The notes: generated by a model not told the origin, from the letters alone. Numbered from the stretch's first letter, positions 34,339-46,544 are shown. The stretch: 64,000 nt of DNA from Piezodorus guildinii (GCA_023052935.1 CM041294.1:86784616-86848615), one strand, 5' to 3'. Program-made: numbers and translations.

Positions 34339-34648
34339 TACATACTGTATCACAAATCGAATACCCAGTTTTTTTTATTTCAGGGTGTAGTTAGTATATA
34401 CACTGAAATAAAAAAAAAAATTGAGATGTCCCTTACCCTACTCAGACTGGGTTTAGGCCCATCCAATAACCAACTCCTCCGGTCTATAGCACACTGTCTT
34501 CAGAGAAGACAGCCAAGATTCAGGATATGGTTAAAAATTTATTTCTCTTATCTTTTTGAAACTTTATAAGAATGTTTGAATCAGTGACTCACAAAAACTT
34601 CGTTTGCTAAAATTCAATATCAGTTATATAACAGCAAATAAAAAAAAA

Positions 34649-35432
34649 TCTGGTGTGGGCAACAGACGACTTTCACATACTTTTGTTATTAAAATAAATT
34701 TAAGAAGTAATAAATATAGTTCGAAAAGGTTTAAAGAATTCTATTTATTTCCGTTGAAAATATATGTTATAGATTAAATAATTTAACAATATAAAACTGT
34801 TATCAACAACAATAACTATACTAATATTATAAAGCTACAGAGTTTGTTTGTTTGAACTCGCTAATCTCAGAAACTACTGGCTCGAATCGAAAAATTCTTT
34901 TTGTGTTGGATAGTGCACTTATCGAGGAAGGCTTTAGGCTATTTAACATCACGCTGCGACCAACAGGAGTGATGAATCAGAGGAAAATATGGAAAAACCG
35001 GAAGAAAATAATCTTGCATCCCAATGATTTCAAATGGTCCACCTTTTAATTTTAAAATAATTCAACTTCCCGTTAAGTTTTTTTTGTCGTAACAATTAAT
35101 AAATAACTGGGGTGAACATTTAAAAACGCAGGAATCGATTTACGTCAAGATCGGGTTGCAGAGAATATTCTTTTGCCACAAGAAAATACAACTAAAAAAG
35201 GCGGAAGTAATTTAAAATATATTCTTTTAAAAACTTCTTAATAGAGATCATAACAGAAATTGACGCAGATGATGCCGCGGGCAACAGCTAGTTGTTAATT
35301 ATGATAACCACCCAAGTTATATCCGCTTTTCATCACTTTTCATTAGATTTTACAACTTTGTGCATAAGATAATATGTTTTATAAAATCTTAAACTTCCCT
35401 TATTATATATTTCATTTAAGTAAGTATAAGTA
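34649..35432 (+). mobile_element. HINE-like repeat carrying a Helitron
   Basis: Starts TCTGGTGTGGGCAACAGACG, is interrupted at 34815-35292, resumes with CACTTTTCATTAGATTTTAC and ends TAAGTAAGTATAAGTAAA; the CA-containing middle is deleted. Confidence 0.75.
34815..35292 (+). mobile_element. Non-autonomous Helitron nested in a HINE-like copy
   Basis: CTATACTAATATTATAAAGC (first T changed) to GCCGCGGGCAACAGCTAGT, followed by T. About 478 bases, no ORF of its own; the 65-codon frame at its start is a shadow. Confidence 0.8.
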
Positions 35433-35597
35433 AAAAAAAAAACTCTTTTTACCTGTTAATAACATAATAAACAATTAGTTAATGTGCGAATATCTAAAAA
35501 ACGTGGCGCGATAGGCTTGAGGGAGAGCTGAACCTAGCGTGAAGTCACCTATTCCTGGCGTGAAGTCAACATTAGGAACCTTTCAAGGGCAACAGCA

Positions 35598-36232
35598 TCT
35601 TTTTTTTTTTTTTTTCATTCATATTTTATTGAATTTTACAACTGTACTAACACAAATACAGTAAGTAAAACTGTTGAATTAGAATAAAAGGCATGAAAGA
35701 CTTGTGAAGAAACTACCCAGCGGTAGAAATTCAATGTTTATTTAAGTAGGTAGATCCTGAGGCCATCTTCTTTTCAATCGCCTCGGAGGGTTGTCAGGAA
35801 TATGTGAGGTTGACAGGCAGCGGACATGAGGGTTTATATGGGCTGGGAGTTTGGCATTAAATGTGGTATATTTGGTACGAGAAAGGTCTGCAACAAATGG
35901 GATATTAAGGTCGTTATCGATGATTTTATTTGTGACGAAATAAGGAGCATTTAGGATTTTGCGAAGGATTTTGCATTGTAAGGATTGGATACGGGAGGAA
36001 TTAGATGGCTTAGTAGAGCCCCAAAGCTGGATTACATATGTCCAGATGGGTCTGATGACGGTAACATAAATAAGCTTTTTGTAATGAATTGGAATTTTTG
36101 AACGTTTGTCGAGTAAGTTTTGCAGTAACCGGTATCTACGGGCAGTCTCTTGTTGTTTTAGTCTAGTATGAGGATTCCATGTAAGACGTTTGTCAAGATG
36201 GAGTCCTAGGTATCGGATTACAATAGCGTCTT
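35598..36232 (-). pseudogene. jockey-like LINE, 5'-truncated, frame still open
   Basis: Minus strand starts at IRYLGLHLDKRLTWNPHTRL and stays open for about 190 codons to RRLKRRWPQDLPT-stop, the ORF2 C-terminus, with no ATG start. A 3' UTR of ~135 bases with AATAAA-like AATAAAATATG precedes a poly(A) tail (T-run 35601-35618 on plus). Flanks CAACAGCATC and CAATAGCGTC look like an imperfect target duplication. The absence of stops suggests a recent dead-on-arrival insertion. Confidence 0.8.
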
Positions 36233-36771
36233 AAAATTAAAGCAAACAAAATGAAATTAAAACAGATCTTTAATTAAAAAATCGCGCATATCCTTACAAA
36301 TCATTCATTTCTTGCATGATCTATGATGATTGTTGAGAATCAATACTTATTTGTAATTAATTCAATATTATATATATTTATTTAACAGATACAGACATAA
36401 CATATTTTATTGATATTGCATTAATTATACTGAATAGTGCTATTACTTTTACAGCAATAAAATTCCTAGATAAGTTGTTATGTTGAATAGAGATGAGCTT
36501 TAAACAAGCGGTGCCCTAGAAAAGACTATACGGTGCCACGTCGTAGCCAGATATTAAACCTTCCCTGGGGGACTTCACCGTTAGATATAGCTCGCTATAT
36601 TTTCTTTCCTTTGTAGCACAGACGACGTTCACGGGCAGGGCAAAGATTAGAATATCATATAACCGTCTGTTAAAAATCGAAAGAATGCAATATATGAAGA
36701 ATGAAATAAAATGTGATGTAATGATATGCATACTTTTACATCCACATTCCTATATAAATATATATAAATAT

Positions 36772-36864
<93 letters not shown>

Positions 36865-37140
36865 CTACATATTACTGTTTTGGCCGCTACTTTTCTAAGG
36901 CAGCAGTGACTCCGAAACTATATTACTTAATATATAAATTTTCGGTTATTATTTTATAAAACTATGGATTTCTTTTCCTAAGGTATCATGTTTATCAATT
37001 CATTATTGGGATCAGGTGGCATGAAGGGGAATTTATAAGGCATAAAAACACATTTATTTATAAAATAGTACATATTATTACACATTAAGATACACAGTGA
37101 GGCATTATTCATTATCGAGAATACGGAAGTTTGTTCAGAT
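36233..37140. other. AT-rich sequence with a large TA-rich microsatellite
   Basis: 36753-36865 is an interrupted TA tract. 36500-36660 is somewhat GC-richer but has no supported frame. Confidence 0.5.
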
Positions 37141-37420
37141 TTACCACATAATATAACATGAAATATGTACCTTTGGACATAACTGCAAAATTCTTTCCTG
37201 AAAAAATTCTTGACCCCCGATTTCCTCCGTTCATGGTTGGACTTCCGCTTCTTATCCTGTCCAGGCTAAGACTCTTCAGGGTAGAGGGCTATCCCTGCTC
37301 TAGGAGTGGAGGGGTGTGTTTTTGCATAGCTCTTCTAAGAAAGTTTCCTGCTTGTAGCTCGGAAACTGATCTTTTCCAGTATTCTCGATACATAGCAGTA
37401 TATATCGAGCCCCAGGAGTC
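37140..37420. other. GC-richer unassigned stretch
   Basis: Overlapping frames on both strands, none resembling a known family; it adjoins the SINE-B body and may be part of a longer repeat. Confidence 0.35.
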
Positions 37421-37645
37421 CAAACAATCAAGTTGTCTAGGGTATTGAGACCCTCCTGGGGCAAACCCAGCCTCTTCAAAGTAGGTACTCGAAAAATGGG
37501 GGGCAACTAATTGTGATCTCGGCCTAATCACCTCATCGCAAGGTCTTTTGTCTAGAAACAGTGCGAATATCTATATTTAACTGAGCCCAATACTCTTCAT
37601 GAGTAGTAGAGAGAGATAAAGTTTTTTTGTTGTTTTTTTTTCTGA
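37420..37645 (+). mobile_element. SINE family B body, headless
   Basis: GAGACCCTCCTGGGGCAAAC, GTCTAGAAACAGTGCGAAT and ACTCTTCATGAGTAGTAG parallel the family-B body; T-rich tail at 37620-37642. No tRNA head seen. Confidence 0.6.
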
Positions 37646-38594
37646 ATCTAAAATCACCTTTTCCAGTTCTCACACAATGGTCTCTGTTATGCCTAGTTCA
37701 AAAAAGAAAAAGTGTACGCCCAACGTTACTTATTATACGGTGCACCGCTGTTTTCGTACGATGGGTCGTCTACAGAAACGTGTTCAGTCATTACACAATA
37801 GTATAACCTGTTGACTACTATAAACGCAGATCTGTACGCTAAACTATATATCTATATACATATATATTTATGTATAATAAAATTGTTGGCTGTGTAAGGT
37901 GGCAAAATAAAAAACTCAGTACTGCGCGGTTGATCATACGATAGTCCCAAAGACTAAAGGTCAAGCTTTCCACTAGTCCTCAGCGAAAAGGTTAAGAAGA
38001 GTTGAATAACAGATGAAAGAGTGAAGGGTAAAAATAAGAAGGAGCTATGAAGAATTAAAAATTCTTCCGATTCAAATTTTTTTTTTTTTTTAGGATAGAA
38101 ATATATAGTTTCACCTGACAGGAAACACTAATCTCTTATTAATTCAGGTAACACCTTGTGTACCACAGAGATGGCTATATGAAAATTAAGATTTTTTATC
38201 AACAATTTTCATGAAATAATGATTGGGAGAAATCCTAATAATTATAATTATAGTAATTATACTTATTGATTACATCATTATTACAATCAATCTATAACTA
38301 GCTTCGATGATCGGAGTTTACTTGCTAATAATTCTTATAATATTAACGGCCATGACTTGATCCTTGGCTCAAACCAGGGCTACTATAAAGTGGATACAGA
38401 AGAATATATACTAGACCATGACATAGTACTACGGATCTCTAGTACTTCTGTACGGAACACGAGGTTCCTCATTTGTGGTAGCGATCCTTTTTCTTCTCTT
38501 TTTTTTTTTTCTAATATAAGAATCTTTTATTCTTCATCATATCTTCAAGCTAAATATAAACCTGAAATAAAAAATTATAGTTCAAAAATCAGAT

Positions 38595-39075
38595 AATAAG
38601 CTCGTCGCTTTCAGCTACTTAATCGCTTACTAATCAAACGTTCAAACCTTCCTCTTAACTACAAAAGGCTCATCTAATGACTATTATAAGACCAATCTGG
38701 TCGGAGTAGAGTTATGTGGCTCTACTGAACCATCGACTTTATTTCGCATCCCATCCTCACAATTCAAAATCCTCAATTATCCTTACTTTTTCAAGAATAA
38801 ACTCAACCATAAAGACCTTAAAGTTACTGATTTGGCCGGAACCAGATATCAATCCTTCCATTAAAAACTCCATTCTCACTCTAAAACACCAGTTTTTATC
38901 CTAGTATCCTTTTCGATTCCTTAACATCCTCTTAAGAGTCTGAGAAGAAGATAAGCGGGGGATCTTCTGATTTAAAATTCCTATAAGAGCACTGCCAATG
39001 GAAAGTATATCTTCATGTATTTCATGACAGAGTATTATATAATAATAATAAGTCTTTATTGATATATATGAAAAC
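38595..39075 (+). pseudogene. jockey-like LINE 3' end, decayed
   Basis: Matches the C-terminal coding block (ACTAATCAAACGTTCAAACC, GGAACCAGATATCAATCC, CTGAGAAGAAGATAAGC) and 3' UTR (GCACTGCCAATGGAAA) of the family, with frameshifts. Confidence 0.7.
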
Positions 39076-39449
39076 ATTTATAATACATTTTTACTAACAA
39101 ACTTTTTTTCCCCTTATTTCTTTATATACATATATGTATATAGACCTTCCTTTTCAGGAGTTCAAAGTCTATAACGGTTACTACCCGTACATGAGTTGAA
39201 GAGTTCGCTCATCTGCATCTTCTAAAATTCTCTGTCCTAGACAATTACGTGACCATAGCACACATCACCTACATTTTTGATTCACCTTCTTCTTTGCCTG
39301 CCACAGTTCCTTTTCCTTTCCAATGGGGTCAACTCAGTCAATATTTTAGTTTTTATCATTTTTCCTCATTAGATGACCAGCTCATTCCATTTTGTCTTTT
39401 TCAAGAATCTGATTGCATCAATGAGTGACATCCGTGCATTATATACCTA

Positions 39450-39506
39450 TCCCATTTACTTGATGTATTTCTTAATACAATTGAAAATATCAATAAATAC
39501 ATCTAA
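39450..39506 (+). mobile_element. jockey-like LINE 3' tip
   Basis: TTACTTGATGTATTTCTTAA, TACAATTG..AATATCAATAAAT matches the last bases of the copy at 62680-62730. Confidence 0.55.
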
Positions 39507-40140
39507 ATGGAAAAGAAGATAATAAGCTCACATAGGCAAAGTTTGTATAAGAACCAATTAACTATATAATTAACTTTTCTTATTGCTGCCTTAAAACACA
39601 AGGCATCGATGTTGAAAAAAAACAATACAATACTCGCAGCCTTAATATAGTGTCCGGTCAAACATACTAATGGTGAAATAATATTTGATGTTAGGCTCCA
39701 ATCGATTTCTTGCCCTACACTCGTTCACTGAGTTCCAAATCCATCCTGACCTTTAAGCAATCCTCATCCATCTCACTCTTCTTCCGTCCATAGTACATAA
39801 ACTCAAAACGTGTTTTCTTATAAACATTTTTACTCAATTCATGACAATAAGACGGATTCAGATAGTTAAAATCCGAAAATGAAGGCTATATAGAATCAAA
39901 TTTTATTTATTATAAATATCACACGAAAAAACAGAGCTCATGAATACTAAAATTAATTCCAGGAAAAAAAACAAAACAGTAAACACTAAATATGGAAAAA
40001 AAAGTTACCCGAGATTTTAACTTTTTGGGAGAAATAATATGTCAAAACCGTTCTTAGATAGAGATCATCCGAGAGAATATCACAGAATTAGAAAATTTAA
40101 GCTTTAAGCAGTAAAAATTTACAATAAAAAATACCTCTTC
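39507..40140. other. Unassigned intronic sequence
   Basis: 39700-39830 is GC-richer but has no supported frame. Confidence 0.35.
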
Positions 40141-40143
40141 TCC

Positions 40144-40740
40144 ATTGCAAATATGAGGTATTACATCGTTAGAGTAAGGCCTGTGTTTTCATATCAGATG
40201 GGGATCATATGCCTACCCAACTTGAGAAAGCAGCCAAGAATAGAAGGGAGGTACTTTAGAAAAATCTATGAGCCCAGGAAAACACAAGAAGCTAACAGGT
40301 CTAACGAAGAAATCTACAGAACAATCAAATACCCTAAAACCGATATAAACCGATATTTTAAGTACCCAAGGGTACCGCTGGTGTTCTATGGGCACATGAA
40401 AAGGATAAAGGAGAAGGGATTGAACAAAAAGATCCTCAATAAAACTTTTGACTATAATAACGATTGGAGGATACACGAAACAAATAAGAGAAGAATCGAA
40501 GAAACTTAAAATTTCAGAAACGGATTGCCTAGATAGAGAGACATACAAGAAAACACTGAAACATCTCATCAATATTGAAATAGAAAAAAAAAAAAGAGTG
40601 TAAATGGTCTAAAGAATGGAGATGCAGTCGAAAAATATGAAACTGCGATGGGAAGAAAGAAAATCAAGACTCCCAAAGAAGCCTAACCAATGATATTCGC
40701 GTGGTCCTTAGTGGCCCATAGATGATTAAAGATAAATACA
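40144..40740 (+). pseudogene. RTE/R4-like LINE ORF2 C-terminal fragment
   Basis: Open for 118 codons (40153-40509): RYFRKIYEPRKTQEANRSNE, EEIYRTIKYPKTDI and PLVFYGHMKRIKEKGLNKK. The family pattern is '..(L)RKI.GP......RSNEE(L/I)Y......I..RR(L)..(Y/W)GH(I/V).RM', the C-terminal region of a common insect LINE ORF2. The catalytic part is absent; the continuation is broken. Clade assignment is tentative. Confidence 0.6.
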
Positions 40741-40809
40741 ATTATTGACTAACAGTTGATAAATTTATATTTTTATTTATTATTGATTCATTTTACATCA
40801 CGGATCTAC

Positions 40810-40817
<8 letters not shown>

Positions 40818-40871
<54 letters not shown>
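40818..40871. repeat. (AT)n microsatellite
   Basis: Pure AT tract. Confidence 0.95.
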
Positions 40872-40872
<1 letters not shown>

Positions 40873-40879
40873 TGCTGAT

Positions 40880-41117
40880 GTGGCTAATCATGGCTCTTTG
40901 TGTATGTGTGACCCTAGGGTTTGGAGACCCTTCTGGGGCAAACCAGGCATGTTAAAAGTGGGTACTTAAAAATTGGGGTAAAACCTAGCGACCAAGCTTG
41001 ATTTAGGCCCAAAAACCTCCTTTCACGGTTGTTGGGCGTGAAACAGTACTAATCTCTGTAAGTAGTGAGTCCCAGAGACCCTTCATGGGTTGTAGATGTA
41101 CAGTTTTTTTTTTTTGT
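40880..41117 (+). mobile_element. SINE family B body
   Basis: GGAGACCCTTCTGGGGCAAA, AAACAGTACTAATCTCTG and ACCCTTCATGGGTTGTAG, then a T-run, as in the copy at 33334-33624. The tRNA head is absent. Confidence 0.65.
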
Positions 41118-41189
41118 CATATTTATTACACAGTCAACTATTTTTATTTATTTATCATTATCTACACTTCTTTCCGTGGCAATAAACAG

Positions 41190-41440
41190 ATCAGCTGTAT
41201 ATTGTTAAAGAGCTGACATGTTAGGCATGAAGGAGATCAGTATCCTGCAGCACCTCTTAAAATGGAAACCTAACGAGTTTGAAACAAGGAGATCCCTTAC
41301 CCAGCTCCTATTTAGCCTACCGGCATGTCCTCTGTTACAATGTTTTAAGTATCTTGTAATGAGCGAGAAGTTTCTCATAGAATCTCTTGTATGAAGTATA
41401 AATGTAGTCTTGAACAGTAGCTATGTGTAGGGCTGTAAGT
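41190..41440 (-). pseudogene. Possible LINE C-terminal scrap
   Basis: Minus-strand frame reads LHIATVQDYIYTSYKRFYEK then LLAHYKIL, resembling the '..YI..L..RFY..L..H.N.L' tail of jockey-group ORF2. Weak. Confidence 0.3.
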
Positions 41441-41449
41441 TTTTTTTTT

Positions 41450-42235
41450 TTTACTGACGTACCGGGGTGTGAGTGTTATTGGTACACATTCTTTTTAAAA
41501 AGAATCTCGAAAATTAGTGATTTGTATTTGTGATTTGTGATTCGTAAGAGACGTTCCTCTACAATGTGACTGATAATCAGCTGTACTTTACGCCTTTTAT
41601 GTTTCCGAGGATTAGCGTTTCGATGGACAATCCGAGCGTCCGTCGCGAGTGTCCGATTCATAGTCTAGTAATGATAATCTCTTGTCTTCCGCTTGTGATG
41701 GAAATGAAACGACGAAGGAGGCGATCAAGATAAAGCAAATTCAGAACCCAAATAAGACAAACTAAATTAAAAGAAAACAATCCTGGAAGAATTTAATTTT
41801 AAATAAAAAAAAAATCTTATTTCCTTTCTGAAAATCTCATTTCTTCTTCATATCAGAATAAATCCAGAGCATTAATAAATAAATTCCATATCTTTTATAG
41901 GCCTTATCCCGGAGAAGGAGAAAACAACCCAATAAGGGAAATCTCACATTCTTCTTCTTTCTTGTCAAGCTTTGTAATCCTTCTGATTAAATTCATCTTT
42001 TCAATAAAGGATCTTTGAATAATCAAATATAGATTTTCGACTCCATAAAAGTTATTACGCAAGACAGAAACTCTGAATTATTAATTATTTCTTTAACTGA
42101 AGACTCAAAACTATGTAATTTTAAAATCATATTACATTTCAATTTATATTGGTACATTTAAGTTGAAGATGACAATGTTGAATTAAGGTACAAATCTATA
42201 ACTTTTTTTTACGCCTGAGTTATTCTTTTACGCCA
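41450..42235. other. Unassigned AT-rich sequence
   Basis: Nothing beyond short open frames. Confidence 0.4.
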
Positions 42236-42239
42236 GACA

Positions 42240-42917
42240 ACAGATTTAAGACAGCTATATGCCCGAGATGTTACAAAAACTTTTATATCAAAATTAGCTT
42301 ACAAGACAATCCACTTTATACCATATATTTTGCATCTTTTTACGATATTCTCCAAAAAGGCTCTAACGATTTTGATCAAACTTACCATATCGATGCGAAA
42401 TTTGATTGGCTTTAATATCGTGTAGGTTTCATTCTAATAGGGCTTAAATGCCAATATTTTAAATTTCCTTTCCCTAAAATACCTTTAATTTTGTAGATTA
42501 TATAAAAATAACCATATTGTCTTGTTTCGATTGATTAAAAACAGGAAATATTTAAGTTGGACGAATTAGAAGAAAACTGAAAAAATATTTTTTCATCCAG
42601 TTTTGTGTTTTTGAACATAAAAACAGTAACATAAATGTATAATATACCGTCGGAAAGTTAAAAATTTTATAAAAAAATATTATCTTATACTCAAGTTTAT
42701 ACAAGTTAATAAAGAGCGATTTAAAGCCGATATAACTAACCGATTATTTTATATAAGAATATAACAGATTTTTTAATAAAACACACGTTAATATAGACAT
42801 TCAATTTAATTAGTTCTTTAATAGTTTCACCCTTTTTTATCTCTAACTGTATTTGAAAATTCTTTAATTGATTTTAAAAGTAGCAGTAAGTGAAAGTGGT
42901 ATGTTGCCCGCATCAGA
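42240..42917 (-). mobile_element. HINE-like repeat, lacking its 3' end
   Basis: From 'AGACAGCTATATGCCCGAGA' to GTAAGTGAAAGTGGTATG..CCGCATCAGA; the CA/GT core and tip are missing. Confidence 0.8.
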
Positions 42918-43091
42918 TTTTTAAAAAAACAATCGATATAAATCCGATTGTTATGAGTCCATTGTCCTACAAGGTTCATTTAGTTAATTTCATACCGTTT
43001 GTAATGAGCTACTAAAGATATGTGATATGATTTATGATAAATGTAACAACGCCAATGACAGAGGGTTCGTATGTTTATTCAACTATTGTAA

Positions 43092-43203
43092 CTTGTATCC
43101 TACGGTGGCTAATCGGACGACGTTGTCCTCAATTTCGCCTATCCAGGTTTAATTAGGATAGGGATATTTAACTGATACCTGACATTGCACAGGCACGAGG
43201 CCG
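43092..43203 (-). mobile_element. SINE family A fragment
   Basis: GGTGGCTAATCGGACGACG, CGCCTATCCAGG and CTGACATTGCACAGGC match the 3' part of the family. Confidence 0.65.
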
Positions 43204-43221
43204 CCATTTATGACCATTTTA

Positions 43222-43545
43222 ATATTGACTATATTACTGTTGATTTTGTTTTGTTCAAAAAATCAAAAATAACATTTAAAACAATCTTTTTATTCTTTTC
43301 TTCTTTAGTTGGATGTCAAAGACTTTCAACTTTTCTATTTACCCGCTTTTTACGAATCCTAATGAGATGAGAAAGTTAATTTTTTACAAAAGAAGATGAA
43401 AATTTTAAATATCGTTAAATAAGCCTTGTCTGTCTTTTTCATTCAGAATAATCTTAAAGCCCATTATAGTTTACATCGATATAGCGAATTAAATTAGAAT
43501 AGTTTGATCAATTTTTGATAGAATCGTAAAAAAGTGGGTGGAAAA
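43222..43545 (+). mobile_element. HINE-like repeat, internal fragment
   Basis: 'TTCTTTAGTTGGATGTCAAA', 'AAGCCCATTATAGTTTACAT' and 'CGATATAGCG' keep the family order; both ends are missing. It lies about 130 bases past the donor of the 43671-43838 exon. Confidence 0.6.
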
Positions 43546-43670
43546 TGCATGTCCTGATTGATGTAGCAGTTACAATACATTTTTTATCTAACACCCAAAA
43601 TATTCACTACAAATAAATTATATGGCAGAACAACGTTTGACGGGTCAGCTATTATATTATATTATCATAC

Positions 43671-43838
43671 CTTGTGGAAGATGATGAGGAGGTCGTCGAG
43701 CTTGCCGTGCAGATCCCCGCATACAGTGACCTGCTTGGATATCGCCGTGCTCACTTGGTTCAAGTTGGGCAGCTTCTTCAGTTGTTGGCAAGCGTTCTTC
43801 AGGATACCGGCCACGTATTTGGCGTGGAGGCGGTGTTG
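43671..43838 (-). CDS. rdgC: rdgC/PPEF phosphatase exon with GDLHGK metal motif
   Basis: Internal exon of 168 bases (56 codons, phase 0 at both ends). A T-rich tract and TTTCCAG acceptor precede base 43838 on the minus strand; a GTATGA donor follows base 43671. The peptide starts [16 protein letters not shown], passes through [17 protein letters not shown] and ends [23 protein letters not shown] is the first signature of the PP1/PP2A/PP2B phosphatase core and supplies an Asp and a His for the catalytic metal pair; the run-up LPN...VSTA is typical of rdgC/PPEF rather than of PP1 or calcineurin. Plus-strand open frames over this exon are shadows. The intron upstream (43839-58754) is about 14.9 kb and holds a complete LINE on the same strand. 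Confidence 0.95.
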
Positions 43839-43959
43839 CTGGAAATCGGTACAAAAAAAAAAAATTAAAAGAGACCAGAAACAGGAAAATGTCTGTAGCT
43901 ATATATATATTTTATTTTATAAGTATGATCTATTGAATAAGGATAATAAAAAGCTATTT

Positions 43960-44600
43960 TGGGCATCCCTGGCCTTGAAAGCTACATTCCTCGCCAAGAG
44001 ATTTGGAATGTTCTACTGGATAAGAGGGTATCATCCAATCTAAGAAACGCGATCAAATCGGTATATCTAGATCCTAAATAATGCGGCTTAATGGATCTGA
44101 ATTGGAAACTTTTAGGTTTTATAAATGCGTCAAGCAACGTCTAGCTAGGCCTATTGGCATGGATGAATTATGGAAGATTCTCGTATGCAAGCGAAGGACA
44201 CCCAGAGCTACAGTGGGATACTGGAATGTAATGCTTGTGCAGGCACAAGCTCCCCTGTATGCAGATAAAGTTGTCCTGATTGCCGGAACTCAAGAAAGAC
44301 TTCGGATAGCTGTCAAAAAATGGTCGGAAAAGCTCAAAAGGAAGGGAATAGAAATAAATCCTACAGAAAACAAAATAAAGCTCATCGGTTGAGATGTGGA
44401 AGACCTAGATCACATAAAATGAAACAATGAGTCCTTGGTATACAACTAGTAGTTAGTTGATAACTACCAGTGCTTAATATATCAATATACCATTACGAGA
44501 CAATCTTCAGCAGAGATGGAAGAATTGTCCAGGAGGTTTTAAACAGAATCAAGAAAGCCAATAACAATAAATGAATAAAGAAGAGGAAGAAGGATAAGCT
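43960..44600 (+). pseudogene. RTE-like LINE reverse transcriptase fragment
   Basis: 44081-44392 encodes QAPLYADKVVLIAGTQERLR then EKLKRKGIEINPTENKIKLIG, the catalytic YADD block with the second Asp changed to Lys, followed by the next RT blocks. Near 44500 SRDGRIVQEVLNRIKKANN continues the family in another frame. It probably belongs with the fragment at 40144-40740. Confidence 0.7.
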
Positions 44601-44869
44601 GGATAACACAACATGTAAATAAGCTTTAGGATAAAATATATACAATCTATATGTAATATATAATGTATTTAAATTACATTTTATTTTCCCTCTCTTTATT
44701 CATGAATCTTAAATATTTTTCTTTATTTATTTTTTTTTTTTTGATGCAAACATGTCTTATCATTGTTTTATATATATCGTGTTTTTTTTTATTTTAAACA
44801 GCGTGTGAGTAGAGCTGTGGTATGTCTAGCTCAAAATATAAAAGTTTTCCAAAACCAAAATACTATATT

Positions 44870-45436
44870 TCAGAAGCATATACATCTGGAATGTTACAGC
44901 AACTTTTTCATAAAAATCAATGAAATAGAGGAGCCACTTAATACTATGCATTTTCCACGTTCTGACGATTTTCTCGAAAACGGCTTAAACGATTATGATT
45001 TAGCTCGTTAAAATCCATGTAATTTAATAGACTCTAATATCATGCAGGTTTTATTCTTATTGTAACAGTCTAACAGGGATGAAATGCCGAATTTTTTATT
45101 GTATATTTTCTTCAAAAGCACCTTTAATTTTGTGGATTAGAAAAAAATTAACACATCTTCTAAGCATTTATAATATTTTTTTTTTTTGCCTAAATTTTTT
45201 CCCTTAACATAATAATAATATGGATGTATGTTATCTTACATAAAATGTTGTGGAAGGCAATATAAAGTGACGAATAGGACAAAACATTAGGTCATTGTTG
45301 TACAAAAAAATTGTCTACTGTTATATTATTCAATCTAAACAAAACCGAACATAATGCTTCAAACTTTTTTTACCCTAACTTCATTTAATAGTTCTTAAAT
45401 TGATTTTAGCAGCTGTATTAAGTGAAAGTCATATCA
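44870..45436 (-). mobile_element. HINE-like repeat, partial and diverged
   Basis: 'GAATGTTACAGCAACTTTTT', 'AATATCATGCAGGTTTTATT' and TTAAGTGAAAGTCATATC follow the family order; the outer 5' end is eroded. Confidence 0.65.
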
Positions 45437-45477
45437 TTTATCAAATAACAAAAAAAATAAATAAAAAAAATAAATAA

Positions 45478-45480
<3 letters not shown>

Positions 45481-45540
<60 letters not shown>
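45481..45540. repeat. (TA)n microsatellite
   Basis: TA tract of about 60 bases. Confidence 0.95.
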
Positions 45541-45549
<9 letters not shown>

Positions 45550-45639
45550 TCATGTATACGTGTAAAACTACTCAGAGAGAGACCACTTTGGTGAGGGATG
45601 CTGCCCTATACACACACACACACATATATCTGTCACTAT

Positions 45640-46300
45640 TCCTAACCATCCTCTATCTTCCTTTCGAGCCCTCTCGGCAGGTGTGGCCCAGGGTTTAAGC
45701 ATTTCTCCTCTTCTTTTTAATTGTTATATCAACGACCTTCCCAACCTATCCATCACTGTTCCCACCACCTATAAGCTGAAGATTTCCAGACCTATTTATC
45801 CTTCTCTCCCTCCGATTCACTAGTAGCATTTGCTAATATTCAGAAAGACCTGGATGGAATCTTTGCCTGGGCAACCTTGAATAAACTAATGCTAAATCCT
45901 ATGAAAACTCAGGCCATTCTAATTGGTTCCAATTCCCTTCTCAGATCCTATACCACATTTCCGAGACTCAACTTAAATGATCACCCAATCACCTTCACTT
46001 CCTCTGTCAAAAACCTGAGTATTACCATAGACCAAACCCTTTCTCGGAAACCCCATATTGCCCAAATTTCCCGAAGAACAATAAGTACCCTAAATACTTC
46101 AATCGCTCCCGCCATCTTCTTCTACTTTCCATCCGTAATCTCCTTGTATCCGCACTTATTTTCCCCCACTTTGACTATTGCTGCTTAGTATATGGTAGCC
46201 TCCCGACGATGCTTGAGGACAGGCTAAAACGTATCATGAACATATTTTTAAGATTTGTCCTCTGCACTCTGAAGAGGTGTCATGTGACCCATCTAATGAT
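45640..46300 (+). pseudogene. CR1-like LINE reverse transcriptase fragment
   Basis: Frames in series read LSAGVAQGLSISPLLFNCYI then NDLPNL (RT block before the catalytic Asp pair), MNKLMLNPMKTQAILIGSN, FTSSVKNLSITIDQTLSRKP and LEDRLKRIMNIFLRFVLCTL, in CR1/jockey-group order. The YADD part is disrupted and there are several frameshifts. Confidence 0.7.
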
Positions 46301-46335
46301 ATTTTCTCATAGTTTCCACTCGCCTACCAGACGCC

Positions 46336-46375
46336 CTGATGATGACCCACAATGGGGGTCGAAACGTTGGCAAAC
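46336..46375 (+). ncRNA. Hammerhead-like ribozyme core (best in window)
   Basis: CTGATGA (exact consensus), then a GACCC/GGGTC stem with a short loop and one extra T, then GAAACGTTGGC. This is the CUGANGA-stem II-GAAA core seen at the ends of Penelope-like retroelements. A clear stem III plus NUH cleavage site is not seen. Confidence 0.5.
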
Positions 46376-46534
46376 AATAAAATAGTTGAAACTATTCAGT
46401 TGTTTCATTTAATGACCGCCACCCGGACTAATTCCTTCAGTAATTCTCAACGGTCAACTAATTATATCCACTATTTTTAATTTTGTTCAACCCAATATTT
46501 TTCAAGAACTGTTTTTATTTTATTTTATCATATC

Positions 46535-46544
<10 letters not shown>

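Noticed and set aside
43657..44043. Open frames on both strands over the 43671-43838 exon
   Set aside because: Alternative frames of the GC-rich rdgC exon; only the minus frame with GDLHGK is a real peptide.
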